A stretch of DNA of 34,049 nt from Pseudomonas antarctica (GTDB lineage Bacteria; Pseudomonadota; Gammaproteobacteria; Pseudomonadales; Pseudomonadaceae), in NCBI RefSeq assembly GCF_900624995.1, contig NZ_UYXQ01000036.1, positions 1 through 34,049 of the forward strand, in the 5' to 3' direction. The notes under the pieces are model-generated. The model was not told where the DNA came from. It was given only the letters and a program-made list of their open reading frames with translations, and did not search any database. How positions within the stretch are numbered: the stretch's first letter is position 1; each line of letters starts with the position of its first letter. Position numbers and translations under genes: made by a program. Shown piece after piece: positions 1 to 9,348 of this stretch.

Positions 1-1
1 C

Positions 2-2428
2 ATCATCATTCGCGCAGGCGATAACGGTGAAATCACGTGCCTCAAAGACATCGCACGGGTTGAGCTGGGTTCCAGCCAATATGCGCTGCGCTCGTTGCTC
101 AACAACCAGCCGGCCGTGGCGATTCCGGTTTTCCAGCGCCCGGGTTCCAACGCAATCGAGATTTCCAACGAAGTGCGCGGCAAGATGGAAGAGCTGAAAA
201 AGAGCTTCCCGCAAGGCATGGACTACAGCATCGTCTATGACCCCACCATCTTCGTACGTGGCTCCATCGAAGCGGTGGTTCATACCCTGTTCGAAGCACT
301 GATCCTGGTGGTGCTGGTGGTGATCCTGTTCCTGCAAACCTGGCGCGCCTCGATCATTCCGTTGGTGGCGGTGCCGGTATCGTTGATCGGTACGTTTGCG
401 GTGATGCACCTGTTCGGCTTCTCTCTCAACGCGTTGTCGCTGTTCGGCCTGGTACTGGCCATCGGTATCGTGGTGGACGATGCCATCGTGGTGGTGGAGA
501 ACGTCGAACGGAACATCGAGTTGGGATTGGAACCGTTCCCGGCCACTGAAAAAGCCATGAGCGAAGTGACCGGCCCGATCATCGCGACCGCGTTGGTGCT
601 GTGTGCGGTGTTCATTCCAGCCGCCTTTATCAGCGGCTTGACCGGGCAGTTCTATAAGCAGTTCGCCTTGACCATTGCGATTTCCACGGTGATCTCAGCC
701 TTCAACTCGCTGACCTTGTCGCCTGCCCTGGCCGCCGTGTTGCTGCGCAGCCATGACGCGCCGAAGGATCGCTTCTCCAAGGTGCTCGACAAGCTGTTGG
801 GTGGCTGGTTGTTCCGTCCGTTCAACCGCTTCTTCGAGAAAGCCAGCCACGGGTATGTCGGCACCGTGCGCCGGGTGATTCGCGGCAGTGGTATCGCCCT
901 GGTCCTGTACGCCGGCCTGATGGTGCTGACGTGGCTGGGTTTTGCCCACACGCCAACCGGTTTCGTGCCGGCTCAGGACAAGCAATACCTGGTGGCCTTC
1001 GCGCAACTGCCGGACGCCGCGAGCCTGGACCGCACTGAAGATGTGATCAAGCGCATGTCCGACATCGCACTCAAGCAACCTGGAGTGGAAAGCGCGGTAG
1101 CGTTCCCGGGCCTGTCGATCAACGGTTTCACCAACAGCCCAAACAGCGGCATCGTGTTCGTGACCTTAAAGCCGTTCGACGAGCGTAAAGACCCGAGTAT
1201 GTCGGCAGGCGCTATTGCCGGTGCACTGAACGGCAAGTACACCAGCATCGAAGAGGCCTACATGGCGATCTTCCCACCGCCGCCGGTACAGGGCCTGGGT
1301 ACGATCGGCGGGTTCCGCCTGCAGATCGAAGACCGTGGCAACCTGGGTTATGACGAGCTGTACAAAGAAGTGCAGAACATCATTACCAAGAGCCGTACCA
1401 CGCCGGAGCTGTTCGGCCTGTTCACCAGCTACACGGTCAACGTGCCTCAGGTCGATGCTGCCATCGACCGCGAAAAAGCCAAGACCCACGGCGTGGCGGT
1501 CAGCGACATCTTCGACACCCTGCAGATCTACTTGGGTTCGTTATACGCCAACGACTTCAACCGATTCGGCCGTACCTACCAGGTCAACGTGCAGGCTGAG
1601 CAACAGTTCCGCCAGGATGAAGACCAGATCGGCCAACTGAAAGTGCGCAACAACAAAGGCGAGATGATCCCGCTGGCGACCTTTATCAAGGTCAGCGACA
1701 CCTCGGGCCCGGACCGCGTGATGCACTACAACGGCTTTATCACCGCTGAAATCAACGGCAACGCCGCACCGGGCTACAGCTCCGGCCAGGCTCAGGCTGC
1801 GATTGAAAAACTGTTGAAAGAGGAACTGCCCAACGGCATGACCTACGAGTGGACCGACCTGACGTATCAGCAAATCCTCTCGGGCAACACCGCGCTGTTC
1901 GTGTTCCCGCTCTGCGTACTGCTGGCGTTCCTGGTACTGGCCGCCCAATACGAAAGCTGGAGCCTGCCACTGGCGGTGATCCTGATCGTACCGATGACGC
2001 TGCTGTCGGCGATTACCGGGGTGATTATCTCGGGCGGCGACAACAACATCTTCACCCAGATCGGCTTGATCGTACTGGTAGGCCTGGCGTGTAAGAACGC
2101 GATTCTGATCGTCGAGTTCGCCAAGGACAAACAGCAAGAAGGCCTCGACCCGCTCGCTGCGGTACTGGAAGCCTGCCGCCTGCGTCTGCGGCCGATCCTG
2201 ATGACCTCGTTCGCCTTCATCATGGGTGTGGTGCCACTGGTGTTGTCCAGCGGTGCCGGTGCCGAGATGCGCCATGCCATGGGCGTAGCGGTGTTCTCCG
2301 GGATGATCGGCGTGACCTTCTTCGGCCTGTTGCTGACGCCAGTGTTCTACGTACTGATCCGTCGCTATGTGGAGCGCCAGGATGCGCGCAAAGCGGCCAA
2401 GGCCTTGAAGCTGGAGACACAGCAATGA
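2..2428 (+). CDS. mexF: MexF-type RND multidrug efflux pump inner-membrane transporter, 5'-truncated
   Basis: Proton-driven RND transporter of the MexEF-OprN tripartite pump in the inner membrane. The open frame runs from base 2, so the gene enters from outside the window; 808 residues remain of the roughly 1060 usual for MexF, lacking the first part of the porter domain. The TM4 segment with the paired aspartates of proton translocation is visible (IVVDDAIVVVENVE), as are the conserved GLACKNAILIVEFAK stretch and the final TM block before a basic tail. The sequence closely matches what I recall of P. aeruginosa MexF. The stop overlaps the oprN start (ATGA), so the two are translationally coupled. 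In P. aeruginosa the operon is controlled by MexT and exports chloramphenicol, quinolones and trimethoprim; applying that substrate range here is inference. The mexE gene would lie upstream of the window. Confidence 0.96.
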   Translation: MIIRAGDNGEITCLKDIARVELGSSQYALRSLLNNQPAVAIPVFQRPGSNAIEISNEVRGKMEELKKSFPQGMDYSIVYDPTIFVRGSIEAVVHTLFEALILVVLVVILFLQTWRASIIPLVAVPVSLIGTFAVMHLFGFSLNALSLFGLVLAIGIVVDDAIVVVENVERNIELGLEPFPATEKAMSEVTGPIIATALVLCAVFIPAAFISGLTGQFYKQFALTIAISTVISAFNSLTLSPALAAVLLRSHDAPKDRFSKVLDKLLGGWLFRPFNRFFEKASHGYVGTVRRVIRGSGIALVLYAGLMVLTWLGFAHTPTGFVPAQDKQYLVAFAQLPDAASLDRTEDVIKRMSDIALKQPGVESAVAFPGLSINGFTNSPNSGIVFVTLKPFDERKDPSMSAGAIAGALNGKYTSIEEAYMAIFPPPPVQGLGTIGGFRLQIEDRGNLGYDELYKEVQNIITKSRTTPELFGLFTSYTVNVPQVDAAIDREKAKTHGVAVSDIFDTLQIYLGSLYANDFNRFGRTYQVNVQAEQQFRQDEDQIGQLKVRNNKGEMIPLATFIKVSDTSGPDRVMHYNGFITAEINGNAAPGYSSGQAQAAIEKLLKEELPNGMTYEWTDLTYQQILSGNTALFVFPLCVLLAFLVLAAQYESWSLPLAVILIVPMTLLSAITGVIISGGDNNIFTQIGLIVLVGLACKNAILIVEFAKDKQQEGLDPLAAVLEACRLRLRPILMTSFAFIMGVVPLVLSSGAGAEMRHAMGVAVFSGMIGVTFFGLLLTPVFYVLIRRYVERQDARKAAKALKLETQQ

Positions 2429-3840
2429 GTGTGAACATCTTTGTGCCGAGCTTGCTGGTACTGGCGCTGAGCGCCTGCGCCGTGGGCCCGGACTATAAAA
2501 CCGAGCAATTGGAGGCGGCCAACATCACCGCCGCCGCCGACACCAAAAGCTATGACCATGCCCAGTACGAAGGCATCTGGTGGCAGCAGTTCGACGACCC
2601 GACCCTCGACCAGTTGGTGACCCAGTCGTTGAGCGGCAACCGCGACCTGCGTGTGGCATTTGCCCGTCTGCGAGCCGCCCGCGCGATTCGCGATGACGCA
2701 GCCAACGACATCATGCCGGTGGTGACCAGCCGAGCCAGCAGCGATGTGGGCAAAGGCCAGATTCCGGGCCAGACCACCAATCGCGTGAACAGCGAGCGTT
2801 ACGACCTGGGCCTGGACATGGCCTGGGAAGTGGATTTGTTCGGCCGCATCCGTCGCAACCTGGAGGCCAGCGACGCTGACCAGCAGGTTGCCGAAGCTGA
2901 TCTGTACCAACTGCAAGTCACCATGATTGCCGAACTGGTGGACGCCTACGGCCAACTGCGCGGCGCGCAACTGCGTGAACGCATTGCCCTGGACAACCTG
3001 AAGAACCAGCAGGAATCGCGCGCCATCACCGTGAGCCTGCGTGATGCCGGCGTCGGTGATCAGCTCGATGTGGAACGCGCCGATGCGCGTCTGGCCGCCG
3101 TTGAAGCCAGCGTGCCGCAACTGCAAGCCGAGCAAGTGCGCGAGCGTAACCGCATCGCCACCCTCCTCGGCCAGCGCCCCGACAAGTTGACCGTGGACCT
3201 GAGCCCCAAAGACCTGCCGGCGATTGCCAAGGCGTTACCGATCGGCGACCCAGGGCAACTGCTGCAACGGCGCCCGGACATTCTCAGCGCCGAACGCAAA
3301 CTGGCCGCCGCCACCGCCCGTATCGGCGTGGCCAAGGCCGACCTGTTCCCACGGGTCAGCCTCAGCGGCTTCCTCGGTTTTACCGCTGGGCGCGGTTCGC
3401 AGATCGGTTCGGCCGCGGCGAATGCCTGGTCTCTTGGCCCGAGCATTACCTGGGCCGCCTTTGACTTGGGCAGCGTGCGGGCGCGTTTGCGCGGTGCAAA
3501 CGCCGAGGCCGATGGCGCCTTGGCAACCTATGAGCAACAGGTGTTGCTGGCATTGGAAGAATCGGAAAATGCGTTCAGTGATTACGGCAAACGCCAGCAG
3601 CGCCTGGTCTCGCTGATTCGTCAGAGTGAGTCGAGCCGCGCCGCTGCCGATCTTGCGGCGATCCGTTATCGCGAAGGTACCGTGGACTTTTTGGTATTGC
3701 TCGACGCGCAACGTGAGCGTCTGGCGGCTGAAGACTCACAGGCTCAGGCCGAGGTGGACATGTATCGCGCCATTGTCGGGATCTACAAAGCCCTCGGTGG
3801 TGGCTGGCAGCCGGACACAGTCGTAGCCAGCAGCAAGTGA
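2425..3840 (+). CDS. oprN: OprN-type outer-membrane efflux channel lipoprotein
   Basis: Outer-membrane factor of the MexEF-OprN pump, a trimeric TolC-like channel. The protein has 471 residues, normal for the NodT/OprM family. It starts with a lipoprotein signal whose lipobox is LSAC (Cys 18), followed by the family motif AVGPDYK. Two repeated OEP halves follow, with recognisable motifs WWQQFDDPTLDQLV, the MAWEVDLFGRIRR segment and the RRPDILSAER segment. Its ATG overlaps the mexF stop, so it is the last gene of the operon, and a strong terminator lies about 45 bases downstream. Assignment to OprN rather than another OprM homologue rests mainly on its position next to mexF. Confidence 0.93.
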   Translation: MSVNIFVPSLLVLALSACAVGPDYKTEQLEAANITAAADTKSYDHAQYEGIWWQQFDDPTLDQLVTQSLSGNRDLRVAFARLRAARAIRDDAANDIMPVVTSRASSDVGKGQIPGQTTNRVNSERYDLGLDMAWEVDLFGRIRRNLEASDADQQVAEADLYQLQVTMIAELVDAYGQLRGAQLRERIALDNLKNQQESRAITVSLRDAGVGDQLDVERADARLAAVEASVPQLQAEQVRERNRIATLLGQRPDKLTVDLSPKDLPAIAKALPIGDPGQLLQRRPDILSAERKLAAATARIGVAKADLFPRVSLSGFLGFTAGRGSQIGSAAANAWSLGPSITWAAFDLGSVRARLRGANAEADGALATYEQQVLLALEESENAFSDYGKRQQRLVSLIRQSESSRAAADLAAIRYREGTVDFLVLLDAQRERLAAEDSQAQAEVDMYRAIVGIYKALGGGWQPDTVVASSK

Positions 3841-3883
3841 TGTAGAGAGCTCCTTTGGTTGGTCGCATCCAGCCAATTTTTAT

Positions 3884-3917
3884 CCCCACGGTCCATTCGG
3901 TCGTGGGGCTTTTTTTT
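3884..3917 (+). terminator. Rho-independent terminator of mexF-oprN
   Basis: CCCCACG (3884-3890) pairs with CGTGGGG (3902-3908) across an 11-base loop, then a C and a run of eight T (3910-3917). There is no comparable T run on the opposite strand, so it acts mainly on the plus-strand operon rather than on the convergent AraC gene. Confidence 0.9.
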
Positions 3918-3942
3918 GCCGGTATGTTGAAGCGGTGTACGG

Positions 3943-4953
3943 TCAGCTCGCCTCATTCAAAATCAAGCTGCGATAATGCCCGGGATTGGACCCCGACCAC
4001 TTACGAAACGCTTTGTAGAACGAGCTGGCATCCGCAAACCCCAACCGCGCGGCAATCTCGGTAAAGCTGACCTGTGGCTCAGCCAGCCAGACAATCGCCA
4101 ACTCCTTGCGCACACTGTCTTTGAGCCCCTGATAGGTCTGCCCTTCATCCGCCAGGCGGCGACGCAGGGTCGACGCTGAGATACACAAGCTGGCCGCCAG
4201 ACCGTCGGTTTCCGGCCAGCTATCGGCGGGCATCTGGCGCAGGTCGTTCTTGATGCGGGTGGCCAAGCTATTCGGGTCGCGGTATTTGACCAATATGTTG
4301 GCTGGCGCATAGGCCAGAAAACGCTTGAGTTCCTCCGGGCTACGCTTGATCGGCAGGTCCAGGCAGTCGGCGGAAAAGATCATGCGGGTGCGCGGCCGAT
4401 CGAAGCGCAAGTTGTCAGAGAACATCACCCGATAATCGTCATAGAAGTCCGGCTGCGGGCACCGTAGCTCGATGGCAAGAATCGGGATACGCCGCCCCGC
4501 CAACCAGCAAGCGACGCCGTGCACGATCATCCAATAGGTGAAATAGGTGAACGCGCGCTTAGGTTCAGGTTCGAGCAACACGATTTCCGCCAGGCTTTGT
4601 TGGCGCACCAGTTGCGCGGGCATCTGCTCCAGCATCAAGGATAGAAAACCCAGTCCGGTTTCCAAGCTCGCGCCCAGACTGGGCTGCGCCATCGCGGCGC
4701 CACACAGGAACGCCAGGCTACCGGACTTGAGCTTGCGCGGGTCCATGCCGAAGAACTCATCATCCCTGCGCCGCGCCAACAAACGCCACAGGCGTGCGTA
4801 CGCGGTGGCTGGCACCCGAGCGTCGGGCTGCTCGAGCAACGCCGGGACGATCCCGACCTTGCTCAGCGCTTCAACCGTGGCCGCCCCTGGCGCACAGCTC
4901 TGCAGCAGGGCTTCGCGCACAAGGTGGATAGAAATGGTGTCTTTTTCCGACAT
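3943..4953 (-). CDS. AraC-family transcriptional regulator with arabinose-binding-like N-terminal domain
   Basis: DNA-binding regulator of 336 residues from the ATG at 4953; the frame is open further up to a GTG at 5022, but the MSEKDTIS start is preferred on family length. The N-terminal two thirds resemble the Arabinose_bd (PF12625) sensor domain of OruR/ArgR-like AraC proteins. The C-terminal 90 residues hold the double helix-turn-helix, with the signature SFTEIAARLGFADASSFYKAFRKW near the end. It is transcribed convergently to oprN and divergently from the efe operon, with about 170 bases between. Whether it controls either neighbour cannot be told; the Fur box seen upstream of efeU suggests iron, not this protein, drives efe. 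Ligand unknown. Confidence 0.88.
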   Translation of the reverse strand: MSEKDTISIHLVREALLQSCAPGAATVEALSKVGIVPALLEQPDARVPATAYARLWRLLARRRDDEFFGMDPRKLKSGSLAFLCGAAMAQPSLGASLETGLGFLSLMLEQMPAQLVRQQSLAEIVLLEPEPKRAFTYFTYWMIVHGVACWLAGRRIPILAIELRCPQPDFYDDYRVMFSDNLRFDRPRTRMIFSADCLDLPIKRSPEELKRFLAYAPANILVKYRDPNSLATRIKNDLRQMPADSWPETDGLAASLCISASTLRRRLADEGQTYQGLKDSVRKELAIVWLAEPQVSFTEIAARLGFADASSFYKAFRKWSGSNPGHYRSLILNEAS

Positions 4954-5052
4954 GGGAAATGAGCTTTTCGGCTGTACATGAAGATGGGGTGCATCATAAG
5001 GGCGGTTGCGCTTCGCCACCACCGTTCAGCCGCAGTTCAGCAAACGTCAATA

Positions 5053-5081
5053 TTGCCTGTTTAGTAATGAGTATCATTATG
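5053..5081 (+). promoter_or_regulatory. Fur box overlapping the efeUOBM promoter
   Basis: AGTAATGAGTATCATTATG at 5063-5081 matches 14 of 19 positions of the classic Fur consensus GATAATGATAATCATTATC. It overlaps a plausible sigma-70 promoter with -35 TTGCCT (5053-5058) and -10 CATTAT (5075-5080), 16 bases apart. Fe2+-Fur binding here would block transcription of efeU and the genes after it when iron is plentiful. Seen directly: the match; inferred: repression. Confidence 0.75.
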
Positions 5082-5121
5082 TTACAAATTAGCATCCTCT
5101 CCAGTCTCGATGCGGTGCCGA

Positions 5122-5967
5122 ATGCTCGTTCCCTTTCTCATCATGCTGCGCGAAGGCATTGAAGCCGCATTGATCGTTGGCATCATCGCCAGTTACCTGC
5201 AACAAACCGGCCGCGGCCAGTGGATGCCTGCAGTGTGGATCGGCGTATTTCTGGCTGCCGCCCTGGCCCTGCTGGTCGGCGGTGGCCTGGAACTGGTCAG
5301 CGCGGAGTTCCCGCAAAAACAACAGGAACTGTTCGAAGGTGTGGTCGGCCTGGTGGCCGTGGGCATTCTCAGTTCCATGGTGTTCTGGATGCGCAAAGTG
5401 GCGCGGTCCATCAAACATTCCCTGCATGAATCCCTCGACCACGCGTTGGCCAGCTCCAAACACCAAGTGATTGCGCTGATCGCGATGGTGTTTTTCGCCG
5501 TGGCCCGCGAAGGCCTGGAAACGGTGTTCTTCCTGCTCGCGGTGTTCCAGCAAAGCGAAGGACCGGGCGCACCGATTGGCGCCCTGCTCGGCCTGGTCCT
5601 GGCGATCATCGTCGGTTTCCTGATCTACACCGGCAGCATGCGCTTGAACCTGGGTGCTTTTTTTCGCTGGACCGGCCTGTTCATCCTCGTGGTCGCCGCC
5701 GGCATTCTCGCCAATTCGGTACAGGCCCTGCACGAAGCCGGGGTGTGGAACCACTTGCAAACCGTCTTGTTCGATTTCAGCGCAGCACTGCCGATGGATG
5801 GCCCCTTGGGCTCGGTGCTGGCCGGGATGTTCGGCTATCAGGATGCACCGACCGTCAGCACCCTGGGCGCCTATCTGATTTACCTGGTGGTGGCTCTGGT
5901 GATGTTCTTCCTGCCTTCGGCCCCACCCAAGCCTGTCGTCAAAACCTCTCCCGTTTCCAGCCAGTAA
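5122..5967 (+). CDS. efeU: EfeU/Ftr1-family ferrous/ferric iron permease
   Basis: Inner-membrane iron permease of the EfeUOB system. The ATG at 5122 gives 281 residues, close to E. coli EfeU (276). An in-frame ATG at 5110 would add four residues and neither has a strong ribosome site. Two REXXE iron motifs are present: R10-E11-G12-I13-E14 in the first TM helix and R129-E130-G131-L132-E133 in the fourth, as required in Ftr1 proteins. About seven hydrophobic segments are visible, and the tail is short and polar. It is the first gene of efeU-efeO-efeB-efeM, under the Fur box at 5063-5081. The family takes up iron oxidised or extracted by its periplasmic partners. Confidence 0.95.
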   Translation: MLVPFLIMLREGIEAALIVGIIASYLQQTGRGQWMPAVWIGVFLAAALALLVGGGLELVSAEFPQKQQELFEGVVGLVAVGILSSMVFWMRKVARSIKHSLHESLDHALASSKHQVIALIAMVFFAVAREGLETVFFLLAVFQQSEGPGAPIGALLGLVLAIIVGFLIYTGSMRLNLGAFFRWTGLFILVVAAGILANSVQALHEAGVWNHLQTVLFDFSAALPMDGPLGSVLAGMFGYQDAPTVSTLGAYLIYLVVALVMFFLPSAPPKPVVKTSPVSSQ

Positions 5968-5977
5968 GGACCGTCCC

Positions 5978-7180
5978 TTGTCCAACCCAACCCCTCAACC
6001 GGCTCCGCCCTCCCGCGCCTTGCGCTGGGCGGTGGCGGGCTCGGTAGTCGTGATGATCGCCGCCGGTGCGCTGTTCTATTACGCCTCACAATTGGCCGCT
6101 GCCAAACGTCAGCCCCACCACAATGAAATCGCCGTGACGATTCACGGTCACGCCTGTGAGCCTAACGAACTGACCGTACCTGCCGGGCGCGCGAGCTTTC
6201 GTATCATCAACCGCTCCGACCGCGCGGTGGAATGGGAAATCCTCGACGGCGTGTTGGTGATCGAGGAGCGCGAAAATATCGCTCCGGGCTTGAGCCAAGT
6301 GATCAACGCCAACCTGTTGCCCGGTGACTATACGATCACCTGCGGCCTGCTAAGCAACCCACGCGGTACGTTGCACGTAACACCGACTGCGCAGTCCGAC
6401 GCCCAAGCCAAGGCCAAGCCGTCGATGGTGGCTTTTATCGGCCCACTGTCGGAGTTTCGCGTGTACCTGAGTGGCCAAGGCAGTGCACTGGTCAAGGCCG
6501 TAACAGCGCTGCAGCACGCCATAGAGGCCGGCGACCTGGCTCAGGCGCAGGCACTCTATGTGCCAGCACGTGAGGCCTACCAGCGCCTTGCACCGGCGTC
6601 GCAACGCCTGGCCGAACTGGATAACGCGATCAACGCCCGCGCCGACTATTTTGAAAAGCGCGAGCAAGACCCCGCCTTCATTGGCTTCCACCGCCTCGAA
6701 TACAGCCTGTTCGAACAGCGCAGCCTGGATGGCCTGGCCCCCGTTGCCCAGCGCCTGGTCACCGACGTCAACAGCCTCAAGCAACAACTGCTGGCCCAGT
6801 CGCTGCCACCCGAGCAACTGGTGAGCATTGTGGTGCGCAACCTCAACAGCCTCGCGGATGTACGTGCCACCAGTGGCGAAGAGGAACGCTACAGTCATAT
6901 CGACTTGAACGGTTTTGCCGCCAACCTGGAAGCCGCCCACAAGGTGGTGGAGTTGATGCGCCCGTTGCTGACGAAGTCCGCTGCTGACGTGCAGCCCAAA
7001 ATCGACAGCGCCCTCGCCGCCTTCGATGCCGAACTGAAGGGTTTGAACGTCGACGGCCAGTTTATCCGCTACGACAGCGTCACGGCCGATCAGCGCAAGC
7101 AGATCGCCGACAAGGCCAAGGCTCTGGCCGTTGCACTCGATGGAATCGACCCCGCCCTTGGCCTCTCCGGCCTGCAGTGA
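5978..7180 (+). CDS. efeO: EfeO, periplasmic cupredoxin-M75 iron-binding protein
   Basis: Periplasmic component that binds iron/copper and feeds EfeU. The TTG at 5978 is chosen because TAAGGA (5965-5970) sits seven bases upstream; this gives 400 residues. An N-terminal signal anchor (about residues 15-40) leads to a cupredoxin-like domain (about 45-135, with the HGHACEPNELTVPAG segment). A linker then joins the M75/imelysin domain (about 145-395), with the HXXE motif H238-R239-L240-E241 in GFHRLEY. Gap to efeU is 10 bases and its stop overlaps the region of the efeB start, so it is a single transcript. The cupredoxin half distinguishes it from the M75-only EfeM encoded downstream. Confidence 0.94.
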   Translation: MSNPTPQPAPPSRALRWAVAGSVVVMIAAGALFYYASQLAAAKRQPHHNEIAVTIHGHACEPNELTVPAGRASFRIINRSDRAVEWEILDGVLVIEERENIAPGLSQVINANLLPGDYTITCGLLSNPRGTLHVTPTAQSDAQAKAKPSMVAFIGPLSEFRVYLSGQGSALVKAVTALQHAIEAGDLAQAQALYVPAREAYQRLAPASQRLAELDNAINARADYFEKREQDPAFIGFHRLEYSLFEQRSLDGLAPVAQRLVTDVNSLKQQLLAQSLPPEQLVSIVVRNLNSLADVRATSGEEERYSHIDLNGFAANLEAAHKVVELMRPLLTKSAADVQPKIDSALAAFDAELKGLNVDGQFIRYDSVTADQRKQIADKAKALAVALDGIDPALGLSGLQ

Positions 7181-7194
7181 AGACGACCTACTAC

Positions 7195-8499
7195 ATGAGT
7201 GATTCAGAACAGTTTTGTGCAACGCGTCGCCGCGTCCTGCTGGGCATGGCGGCTACCGGAGCAGCGATTGCCGGCAGCAGCCTGAGCTGCCCGGCCATGG
7301 CGGCTGCCGCCGAGCAAGTCACCACCGCACCGCGCAGTGACAAAACCCAGGACCACCACGATTTTTTCGGCAAGCACCAGAGCGGCATCGTCACCCCACG
7401 CCCAGCCTGCGGCATGGTGGTAGCGTTCGATGTACTGGCCAGCGACCGTGAAGACCTGGAGCGCCTGTTCCGTACCCTGAACGAGCGCATTGCGTTCCTG
7501 ATGACCGGCGGCGCCGTTGCGCAAGTCGACCCGAAGCTGCCGCCCACCGACTCCGGCATTCTTGGCCCGGTGGTCACACCCGACAACTTGACCATCACCG
7601 TGTCCGTTGGCGAATCGCTGTTCGATGAGCGCTTCGGTCTCGCCGCCGTCAAACCCAAGCGCCTGAGCCGTATGGTCGGTTTCCCGAACGATGCGCTGGA
7701 ACCCGCACAGTGCCACGGCGACCTGAGCCTGCAGTTCAGCTCGAACACCCCGGACACCAATATCCACGCCCTGCGCGACATCGTGAAGAACCTGCCGGAC
7801 CTGCTGCTGGTGCGCTGGAAACAAGAAGGCAGCGTACCGCCGCAGGCGCCCGCCAAAGCTGGCGAACCTGCGCAGAGCGCGCGCAACTTCCTCGGCTTTC
7901 GTGACGGTTCGGCCAACCCGAACTCCAACGACGATAAGGCCATGGACCAGATCGTCTGGGTACAACCTGGCAGCGATGAACCCGCCTGGGCCGCCAATGG
8001 CAGCTACCAGGCCGTGCGCATCATCCGCAACTTCGTCGAACGCTGGGACCGTACCCCGCTGCAAGAGCAGGAAAGCATCATTGGCCGCGTCAAACCCACG
8101 GGCGCACCGATGGATGGCCACACAGAAAGCCAGGTGCCTGACTACAGCAAGGACCCGGAAGGCAAATTGACCAAGCTCGATGCCCACATCCGCCTGGCCA
8201 ACCCGCGCACCCCGCAGACTCAGGCCAACCTGATCCTGCGTCGGCCGTTCAACTACTCCAACGGCGTCAACAAAAACGGTCAGCTGGACATGGGGCTGCT
8301 GTTCATCTGCTACCAGGCTGACCTGGAGAAAGGCTTTATCAGCGTGCAAACCCGACTCAACGGCGAGCCCTTGGAGGAATACCTCAAGCCAGTCGGCGGC
8401 GGGTACTTCTTCACCTTGCCGGGCGTCACGGGGCCTAAGGATTTCATCGGGCGCACGCTGCTCGCTGCAACGCCCCCTCAAACCACTGCCAACACCTAA
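7195..8499 (+). CDS. efeB: EfeB, Tat-exported DyP-type heme peroxidase/deferrochelatase
   Basis: Periplasmic dye-decolorising peroxidase of the Efe iron system, proposed to oxidise Fe2+ or help release iron from heme. The ATG at 7195 gives 434 residues; a GTG at 7177 overlapping the efeO stop is an alternative that adds six. The N-terminus is a Tat signal: twin arginines in ATRRRVLLGMAATG, then a hydrophobic stretch ending near AMAAAAEQ. The DyP signature GFRDGSANP carries the catalytic Asp of GXXDG, the proximal heme His lies in the DAHIRLANPRT region, and the distal Arg is in ILRRPFNYS. Folding with cofactor before export fits the Tat route. Third gene of the operon, 25 bases before efeM. 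Confidence 0.95.
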   Translation: MSDSEQFCATRRRVLLGMAATGAAIAGSSLSCPAMAAAAEQVTTAPRSDKTQDHHDFFGKHQSGIVTPRPACGMVVAFDVLASDREDLERLFRTLNERIAFLMTGGAVAQVDPKLPPTDSGILGPVVTPDNLTITVSVGESLFDERFGLAAVKPKRLSRMVGFPNDALEPAQCHGDLSLQFSSNTPDTNIHALRDIVKNLPDLLLVRWKQEGSVPPQAPAKAGEPAQSARNFLGFRDGSANPNSNDDKAMDQIVWVQPGSDEPAWAANGSYQAVRIIRNFVERWDRTPLQEQESIIGRVKPTGAPMDGHTESQVPDYSKDPEGKLTKLDAHIRLANPRTPQTQANLILRRPFNYSNGVNKNGQLDMGLLFICYQADLEKGFISVQTRLNGEPLEEYLKPVGGGYFFTLPGVTGPKDFIGRTLLAATPPQTTANT

Positions 8500-8524
8500 A
8501 ACAAACCAGAGCGAAAAACGTCCC

Positions 8525-9343
8525 ATGAAGAAGTCGACTATCGCGTTGTCGTTGTTAATGACCCTTTCGCCGCTGACAGCGTTCGCCGCTACCGCGCCAC
8601 TGGACCTGGTAGGCCCGGTCTCGGACTACAAGATTTACGTTACCGAAGAAATCGGCGAGTTGGTGACCCAGACCAAGGCGTTCACCGACGCCATCGACAA
8701 AGGCGACCTGGCCACCGCCAAGAAGCTCTACGCGCCAACCCGCGTGCACTATGAGTCCATCGAGCCGATCGCCGAGCTGTTCAGCGACCTCGACGCCTCC
8801 ATCGACTCACGCGTGGACGACCACGAAAAAGGCGTGACCGCCGAAGACTTCACCGGCTTCCACCGCATTGAGTACGTGCTGTTCTCGCAGAACACCACCC
8901 AAGGCTTGGACGCCCTGACCGCCAAACTTAATACCGACGTCAACGACCTGAAAACCCGTGTCGACGGCCTGACCTTTGCGCCGGAAAAAGTGGTCGGCGG
9001 TGCCGCAGCGCTGCTGGAAGAAGTCGCCGCCACCAAGATCTCCGGTGAGGAAGACCGCTACAGCCACACTGACCTGTATGACTTCCAAGGCAACATCGAC
9101 GGCGCGAAGAAAATCGTCGACCTGTTCCGTGGCCAAATCGAGAAACAAGACAAGGCCTTCCTGGCCAAAGTCGACAAGAACTTCGCCGCCGTGGACAAGG
9201 TGTTGGCCAAGTACAAGACCAAGGATGGCGGCTTTGAGACCTATGACAAAGTGAAGGAAAACGACCGTAAGGCCCTGGTGGGTCCGGTCAACACCTTGGC
9301 TGAAGACCTGTCGACCCTTCGCGGCAAGTTGGGCTTGAATTGA
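8525..9343 (+). CDS. efeM: EfeM, M75/imelysin-only periplasmic iron-uptake protein
   Basis: A second M75-domain protein of 272 residues with a Sec signal peptide (cleavage likely after AFA near residue 22) and no cupredoxin domain. The metal motif HXXE is H113-R114-I115-E116 in GFHRIEY, and the EERYSH-like segment (GEEDRYSHTDLYDF) is shared with EfeO. Known arrangements in Pseudomonas place such a short EfeM beside EfeO, EfeB and the Ftr1 permease; the two M75 proteins may act at different steps or with different metals. It is the last gene of the operon and is followed directly by a 12-base inverted repeat. Confidence 0.9.
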   Translation: MKKSTIALSLLMTLSPLTAFAATAPLDLVGPVSDYKIYVTEEIGELVTQTKAFTDAIDKGDLATAKKLYAPTRVHYESIEPIAELFSDLDASIDSRVDDHEKGVTAEDFTGFHRIEYVLFSQNTTQGLDALTAKLNTDVNDLKTRVDGLTFAPEKVVGGAAALLEEVAATKISGEEDRYSHTDLYDFQGNIDGAKKIVDLFRGQIEKQDKAFLAKVDKNFAAVDKVLAKYKTKDGGFETYDKVKENDRKALVGPVNTLAEDLSTLRGKLGLN

Positions 9344-9348
9344 TAGAA

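Noticed and set aside
1541..2425. 294-codon minus-strand open frame opposite mexF
   Set aside because: Shadow of the MexF coding strand; rich in His/Gln/Arg with no domain.
5103..5121. ATG at 5110 as the efeU start
   Set aside because: Family proteins start with the MLVPFLIMLREG-like segment beginning at 5122; the extra four residues add nothing recognisable.
7204..8526. Long 440-codon open frame on the minus strand opposite efeB
   Set aside because: It mirrors the GC-rich codon pattern of efeB, has no recognisable motif, and efeB itself has all DyP signatures.
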